In this document: positions 57,901 to 64,000 of the stretch, piece after piece
Layout: every line of letters begins with the position of its first letter
Position numbering within the stretch: position 1 is the first letter of the stretch
Origin: Monilinia fructicola
Taxonomy: Eukaryota > Ascomycota > Leotiomycetes > Helotiales > Sclerotiniaceae
Assembly (NCBI GenBank): GCA_008692225.1
Contig: VICG01000004.1
Location: 306,001-370,000 of the forward strand
DNA length: 64,000 nucleotides
Reading direction: 5' to 3'
The notes under the pieces: generated by a model
Databases searched by the model: none
The model's input: only the letters and a program-made list of their open reading frames with translations
What the model was told of the DNA's origin: nothing
Made by a program: the position numbers and the translations under genes

Positions 57901-60900
57901 CATGTGAATGGCACGAAGGCTCATGCGTAAGAAATGGACAGGTGATCTGGGTATATAAAAATTGAGATTGTAACCGAGTTTGAATCTTTTCCTCGTGGTC
58001 AAGGAGTGTCCAGAGGTTAGGATAGCCAAATAGTGTAAAGCGGTGAGCATGACTGATCCTGCCTCGAGGTGGAGGCAGATTTGAAATTCCTTCGCGGCTG
58101 GAATTTTGTGATTTGAACAATTTGGAGATTTACCGCAGCGGTCTTGACAAAACGAGATTATTGCATGTGAGAGAGGTGGAATTATTGCCATATGATACAG
58201 AGTGATGAAAATCAAAACTAGGTTTTAAAAAATGAGCCATGGCCGGGACAACCTCGAGTAGATTGAAGATTGGAAAGTAGAGGGAATCATTGGAAGGTAA
58301 GATCAAAGCGAGAGGTCTAGAATACCTTTTATGTGGGCCTGAGCATGAAAAATGGAGAGGAAAAGATTTATAAACATCTACTCCGTACCGAGGGCTCCAA
58401 ACTAAAGGTGCACAAAAATTGGAAACAGAGTATTATTTGTGGGGAAAGTTTGTGGATGTGAAAGTGAGATGTGAGGTGGAGATGAAAAGAAAGGGGCGCG
58501 GATTTTAAATGTATAAATTCTTAAGAAGTAGAGTATATGTATGGAATTTAATGGACTCAAGGCGTGATCGGCGATGGAGGGGAAGAAAATGATAGTGATG
58601 AGATGTCCTTGATAACAATGACCGGATACAAACCAATGTGAAACAGAAAAGTATGCAAAATCCAGAGATTTACCGAAAAAATTGATGGTGAACAACCCAG
58701 CCAGAAAACTCCAGAGCTCTATCATGACTTCTTCATACTTCTTTTCTTGGTTTTCATGTGTTTTGAGTAAACAAGTTTCAACGGGAAGAGAGCATGATTT
58801 TACAATAGAATCTGAATTTGGAGTTTGCCGTCTTATTGTTGCAAGGAGTTATGTTTGTAGGTGTTGAGATGTTAAGCGAGGGGCCGAAGCGAAAATAGGT
58901 ACTGACAGGAAGGAATATATAATAACGCTTACTAGGATGCTGAAAGCCGTAAGAAATGCAAAAGAACATCAAAAATAAAGGGAAGCAAGCAGTCTTGAAA
59001 AGTTGAATATGGATGCGTATGATATTAGAGATGGGATTACTTGCGAAGGGGGGATGTGGAATCAAAGAGAAGAGACTGGGGAATTAGTATTAAATGAAAG
59101 GTGGTGTTAGCGATGGATAGCCAAGAATCCTAAGAAGCTATAGAACAACAACAAAAAGTCAAAACTGGCAGTGGTGGTAATTCGATAGATGGTAGTGAAA
59201 TCTGAGATCTCATGAACCTAGATTACAATACTAAAAAGGCAAATGAGATCTCTGCCCCGGTGAAGTTCTTGAGGAGAAGATGGGTGGGTGGTCATAAGAA
59301 GTATTCACAATTCAAGTGAAACCGAAATAGGTGATGGCAGTGAAACTAGCTATCGCATGTAATTGGTGAATTTGGCGATAAAACTCGAGACCTCGCAGAT
59401 TTGATTTATATAAAGAAGAAGCGCAATTACGGTCAAGAACAGCGGAATAGCTCACCATTATGAAGATACGGGGGATGGTTGAACCCTCACATTTCTTTCG
59501 GTGCATCTGCTGATCATGTTTGATTCTGATCCGAAGGCAGAGGAGAGGCTTTATATTGTTTCTCGGTAATGTTTGAACATTTGAGTCTAGTATTGGTGAC
59601 TAATGATGAAGCGGGAGCGATTACGAAGAATAATCATGTATGGTAGACAAGAATTCAAGTGAGATTGCGTGCTGTGAGTATATAAGGCTCTTGAGTTTCA
59701 AATTTTCCGAAATGCATGTAGGTGAACAGACAAAATTGGCCAGAGGAAGCCCCTCATATGCTTGTAGACTTCTTTTAACGATGAAGCGTTTTTGGAAAGA
59801 TTGAAACATATGATGGCGTGCATGCCAGCTTGATAAACAGAAAAGAAGTTTAGTCATGAGCTGTTGAAATAAAATGAGTAAAAAGTGATGTTATTTGGAT
59901 CAACAGCGAAGAGAATGATGTCACTGGAAAATAATGGGAAATCAGCTATTGATGAGGAATCTTTGATGCGTGGGAAGAGAAAACAGAGAGCACTCCATTT
60001 ACAAACTAACTATGTCCATACCGTAGACAATAAAAGCCTAAAGAAATAAGAAAAGTCAATTGAGTGAACTCCAGTGCTGCTCATTCTTATTCTCTTCATA
60101 AACCGTTCATAGTTCTACCATGACCTGTGAGATTTCATTGCAAAGCAAAGATATCGACTTCATAGTGATTCTTCGGCTATTGAATATTTGTTCCTGGCTT
60201 TATTCAGCTTGGTTGGAACAAGATCAGAGGCTCAATTGTAAGTATATAAATCAGGGAGAATTTACCATTCACATCTATCTCCTGCAATGATTCTATGCTT
60301 TGAATGCTTTCGACAATAATTAAAAGTGGTTGAGCTGATATTAGCTGTCGTTGTAGTGTACCACGAATTCGCAAATCTGTAAGTTTGGCGTACATCAAGA
60401 CAAGAAGCATGTGCAGGTCAGAACTGATGAGAGAAGATAAAACCAGCTGATAATCAGCATGATACGATAATAAACAACTAGATAAGAAGCTTTCGAAGTG
60501 ATGATGCTCTATCGAACATACATTATTTCCCTGAAAGAAAGAAAGAAAGAAAAAGTCGAAGATACAGAATGGCGAGGATCAGTAGTTGGGAATATACGCA
60601 GATACTTGGAGCAAACAGAAGATTTCTCGCGAATATTGGCCATTCAAACAACTTCTGTTCTCCTCTGTTGAGCCACGGATCAAGTCTGTCATTTAAGTCA
60701 ATGGCCTTATACAAAGAAGTAGACTTATAGTTCCTGAATTTTGGTGTCATAAAAGACTCCAGGATCTGATAGAAGGGTGTATTAAGCAACGAAAAGTTAT
60801 AAGGTTACTGGTGGTGAGATTCAAATATGAGACTGCATCGAAATTATCTGCGGCTGATAGATAACTGAACTACCGATGGCATTTCAATAAGCCAAAGGGA

Positions 60901-63900
60901 CAGTAGTTGACAGCTAAAGATAGCAGTAACATCATTTACAATTAGCGCAGGAGAGTATATGACGATGAACTTCTGAAGCTTGGAAGGTAAAAAAACTTGC
61001 AGATTAAGTGGTTGACATCTCAATTCACAGAAGAAAGATTGATTACACGAAACAGTGCAGAATAGAAATATAATGAATCAACTCCTTGGATGTTCAACTA
61101 TGCTTCGAGTATCAGTATCGGTAAAAGTGCAAAATAGTGTAGGAGTGATCGTTTTATACAGAGATTGGAAATAAATTTGATCAGAAAAAACAATGAATGA
61201 TGTGGAAGACTAGAGTGGTGAGCGTTATAGGGCTTGCGGATGATTACTTCTAGAAGGCAAGAGATTACGAACCAAGGTCTATAGACCTCAAATTCTTTCT
61301 CTTCTCTTTTTAATGGAAAGTAGATTTATTGAACAATCGCTTGCTAGGTTAATTAAGTCGATCGTTTGATGTCAGTAGGAACTTTTTGATCAATCGAGAT
61401 CTTATCAGATACGATGACTAGGAAGGAGAAGACCTTAGTGAATCAAGAATAAGGATTGATAGCTACGTTGGAGTGGCTCAACTGATGATGTATATCAAGG
61501 TATTCATAACACGGTAGGTATATAAACTCAACCGATCCCCGACATTTCGAAAACGAAAGGGGAGGTTGTGCCGTTCAAGGGGTCTCATGGGCTTCACATA
61601 CAATTTCCAGAGAAAGCGAAGGGAAGGATCAACGCCATGTTATGACCTCTCGTAATACTTCGACTTGAGATTATCCAACGAAGCAGATATGATTACCAGT
61701 CGATACAAGGAATACTGAAGCGAGAAGTAATAACCACCGTTGACGACGACAAATATTGGCAACAACAAAAGATATCGAGACTTCTCGGGAATGAAGGGAC
61801 TCACATATTTGAAAGGAACTGCAGAATAGCAGTTTTAGGACATAATGTCACTGTTGTCAATATATAGCTCATAGCTACACTCACTACACGCATCAAAATT
61901 TAAGATTGATACTACGATTCAGGCTGAGGACGGTAGTTTCTGAATACCAGACGAGTTAGTATGTTCCACGGAGTGCATACTTGAGGATCGAATGGAACTT
62001 ATTAGACTTATAAGGAGGGGAGGTCGGGATTCTTCTTTATCCAACTGGCCTAGCGTGCAGGTTTCAAGTATCACTTGAATGAAAATAAGCAGCGTTAAAC
62101 CAAAAGCTTTCATATAAAGAAAACAGGATATTCTTTTTCGATACTAGTATCCCTTGAAATGGTAATAATAAGAATAATAAGATATGCTCATAGATGGAGA
62201 AATGATAACTCCCATCTGAATCCGAATAGACTGCTCCTGGAGAATAACCTCATATAAATAAGTGGATCCTCCTTGTTTCCACTCATCAATTATATAAAAG
62301 AAGAGAGCCAGAATGAGCGGTATAAGGGAGCCACTTTGTCAAATGAGGATCGATATATTGAGTATGGCATTCCGGGGTTTCATTTCGAAGCGAAAACTAT
62401 GAGGAGAGTTTGGGTAGTGACTACGATATAAAGTATAGAGGCGTGACAATGAGAATAGAGGAATGAAATCTGGAGGCAGTTACTCTATATACATGCTGAT
62501 AACTTGAGCGTCGTATTGTCACCAAGCTTCTAGCAGATGTTCTACTATCCAACAAGAACGTGAAGACATTGCATTTCTATGCGATTTCAGAATAATTAGT
62601 CTCATCTGTTCCCTTCCGGTAACGCTGTGAAGATTTTCCCAACTTAGAGCCTGGATACCTGATCGAAATGTGAATAAGCGATTGAGTTTCCCTTTTAAAA
62701 GAGTTCGAAGACGCGAAATGCTGTCTCTGGAGGAATTGCATTCCATCTGATAATCTCCCCTGATCCAACATCGATCTCCGGGGTTATGCCTTCATATCAC
62801 GAGAAGAATTGAAAGAATTATGGTCCCGACAACTCTTTGACAGACCTTCTGGAAAACTCGTAGACTGGCACGGCGGTACTCGGGTACTGTCCGGGTACCG
62901 GAGTGAGATGCGGATATGACGACAGCGAATGTGCAAGATCCAGCCACGATCCCCAGAACAGGAACCATTCTTTCCCTATATTTGTTCTTAATTACAAGCA
63001 CGAGAATAGTGAATCAGTTGGATGCACAGTAACTTCTAAGATTGATACTATGTTAGACGTATTGGATAGTTTGCAGGCCAAAAAGCGCATGGAAAGTGGT
63101 CTCTATAGTCATAACAGTAAACTTCAAAGTATTTGCAAAATAACGTCGCTAGCCAAATTACCAAGTTGAGCAACCGCTTCTCGAATAAATCCAAACGCTG
63201 CCCACACTATGAGAACTTTTCAGACATTATGAAGCCCTCCTGCTGTACCTTCATAATGGAGTCCTCTATAACATGAGAAGCGATCAAGGCCACAGCTCGA
63301 ATGAGGAAATCTGAGGCCCATTAAAGTTTTGGTGTGAGCAACAGATGCTTTACTCGAGTAGTTTTATGTCATTTTACGTGAAATTCTTGGACAATTGACA
63401 AAGTATATCGAAGACGTCTTGGTCAAGGAATTCAATGGTCAATAGCGAAATGATATTAAAACGTATCCAACGGTATGGCGTGGATAGATAAATGAACTGT
63501 TTGTCAATGAATTGGGGAAATCATAGCTTGTTCCTAACCCTGACGCTTGTTTCAATATCTGCTTAGGTATTGGAAGACTAGAGTAAACGAACGGAAGAAA
63601 TGTGTTATTGAAACAATCTTATATTGGAAGCAAAAGAGTGGATTCAATAAAGATTGAGTATGCAGGAATGGTTGGCAACGGTCTTTCATAACCTTGGTGA
63701 ATCTCATTTTTGATTGAAGGAGAGCGCTATCATGTTGTAGCATGGTAATTTGGAGAGTTTCCAATTCCGTTCTATAAGCTCCCTCAACTCGATATACTAA
63801 AGACGTTGGATATCTCAACATAACTTCACGGCGACCGTACAGGACAGGAGCAAAATTCTAATGTGCTATAGCGATTGATATATTCCCTTATATCAAAACG

Positions 63901-64000
63901 TTGCTGAGATATTGATGTAATCACTGCATAGAGCAATATAAGTGGTAGAGTCATCGTCAACGAGTGGGAAATGGCCTCAAAGAGGATAGAGTGATAGCAG
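54928..64000. other. Nine-kilobase stretch without a recognisable gene
   Basis: No open frame exceeds 135 codons and none resembles a known family. From 55450 to 55870 the plus strand is G-rich with a TG microsatellite (55653-55678). From about 57.5 kb the plus strand is purine-rich, which makes short hydrophobic frames on the minus strand (for example 58402-58725 and 58778-59065) expected by composition. TATATAA or TATATAAA recurs on the plus strand (see findings). I cannot say whether it is non-coding, an unfamiliar transcript, or genes broken by indels. Confidence 0.35.
55653..55678. repeat. TG dinucleotide microsatellite
   Basis: About 13 consecutive TG units. Confidence 0.9.

Noticed and set aside
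58402..59065. Hydrophobic minus-strand frames resembling membrane proteins
   Set aside because: Expected from the pyrimidine-rich minus strand; no family motif, no consistent splice structure.
1..64000. tRNA, rRNA and snoRNA genes
   Set aside because: No tRNA B-box/cloverleaf, rRNA segment or clear C/D-box pair was found by reading; a covariance-model scan would be needed to exclude them.

Overview
The window is nuclear DNA of a filamentous ascomycete. The evidence is short GT..AG introns with CTAAC/CTGAT-type branch sites, Zn2Cys6 and MFS gene families, a fungal NLR, and AT-rich blocks of the kind left by repeat-induced point mutation (RIP). Gene content and style suit a Leotiomycete of the Botrytis/Sclerotinia kind, but that placement is inference.

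Left arm, 1-11.2 kb, is a housekeeping block: the 5' part of a UTP8-like gene (minus), ELG1/ATAD5 (plus), ribosomal protein eS25 (plus), a MAPR/cytochrome-b5-like heme-binding protein (plus) and a PAQR/haemolysin-III membrane protein (minus). From 11.2 to 18.4 kb there is no recognisable gene. This stretch holds an 848-bp inverted-repeat element flanked by TA (13250-14097), microsatellites and an LTR-like unit.

The centre, 18.4-30.6 kb, is an accessory island. It contains a PNP-NACHT-ankyrin NLR whose 1219-codon frame is broken only by two nonsense codons and whose eight ankyrin repeats are exact 99-bp units. It also holds a fungal CorA-like membrane protein, an ankyrin remnant cut off at the edge of an AT-rich block, an LTR with 5-bp flanks, and several families of short repeats. 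A diverged direct repeat carrying a conserved hairpin lies at both ends of the island (about 18.4 and 30.3 kb).

Right of the island are a Zn2Cys6 regulator (minus) and a divergently transcribed DHA2-type MFS transporter (plus). Next comes a decayed multidomain gene (methyltransferase-like, FAD-linked oxidase, P-loop kinase-like) in a GC-richer stretch at 41-43.5 kb. A coiled-coil protein, possibly spindle-pole related (minus, 48.4-50.2 kb), and the mitochondrial ADP/ATP carrier (plus, 53.3-54.9 kb) follow. The last 9 kb holds no gene I can support.

A general caution applies. Genes that cannot plausibly be dead (eS25, ADP/ATP carrier) carry single-base indels, mostly in short homopolymers, as do ELG1, the MAPR gene, the PAQR gene, the regulator and the transporter. 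This looks like residual consensus error of a long-read assembly, so frameshifts alone should not be read as pseudogenisation. The NLR (in-frame nonsense codons, no indel before codon 1219) is different in kind.
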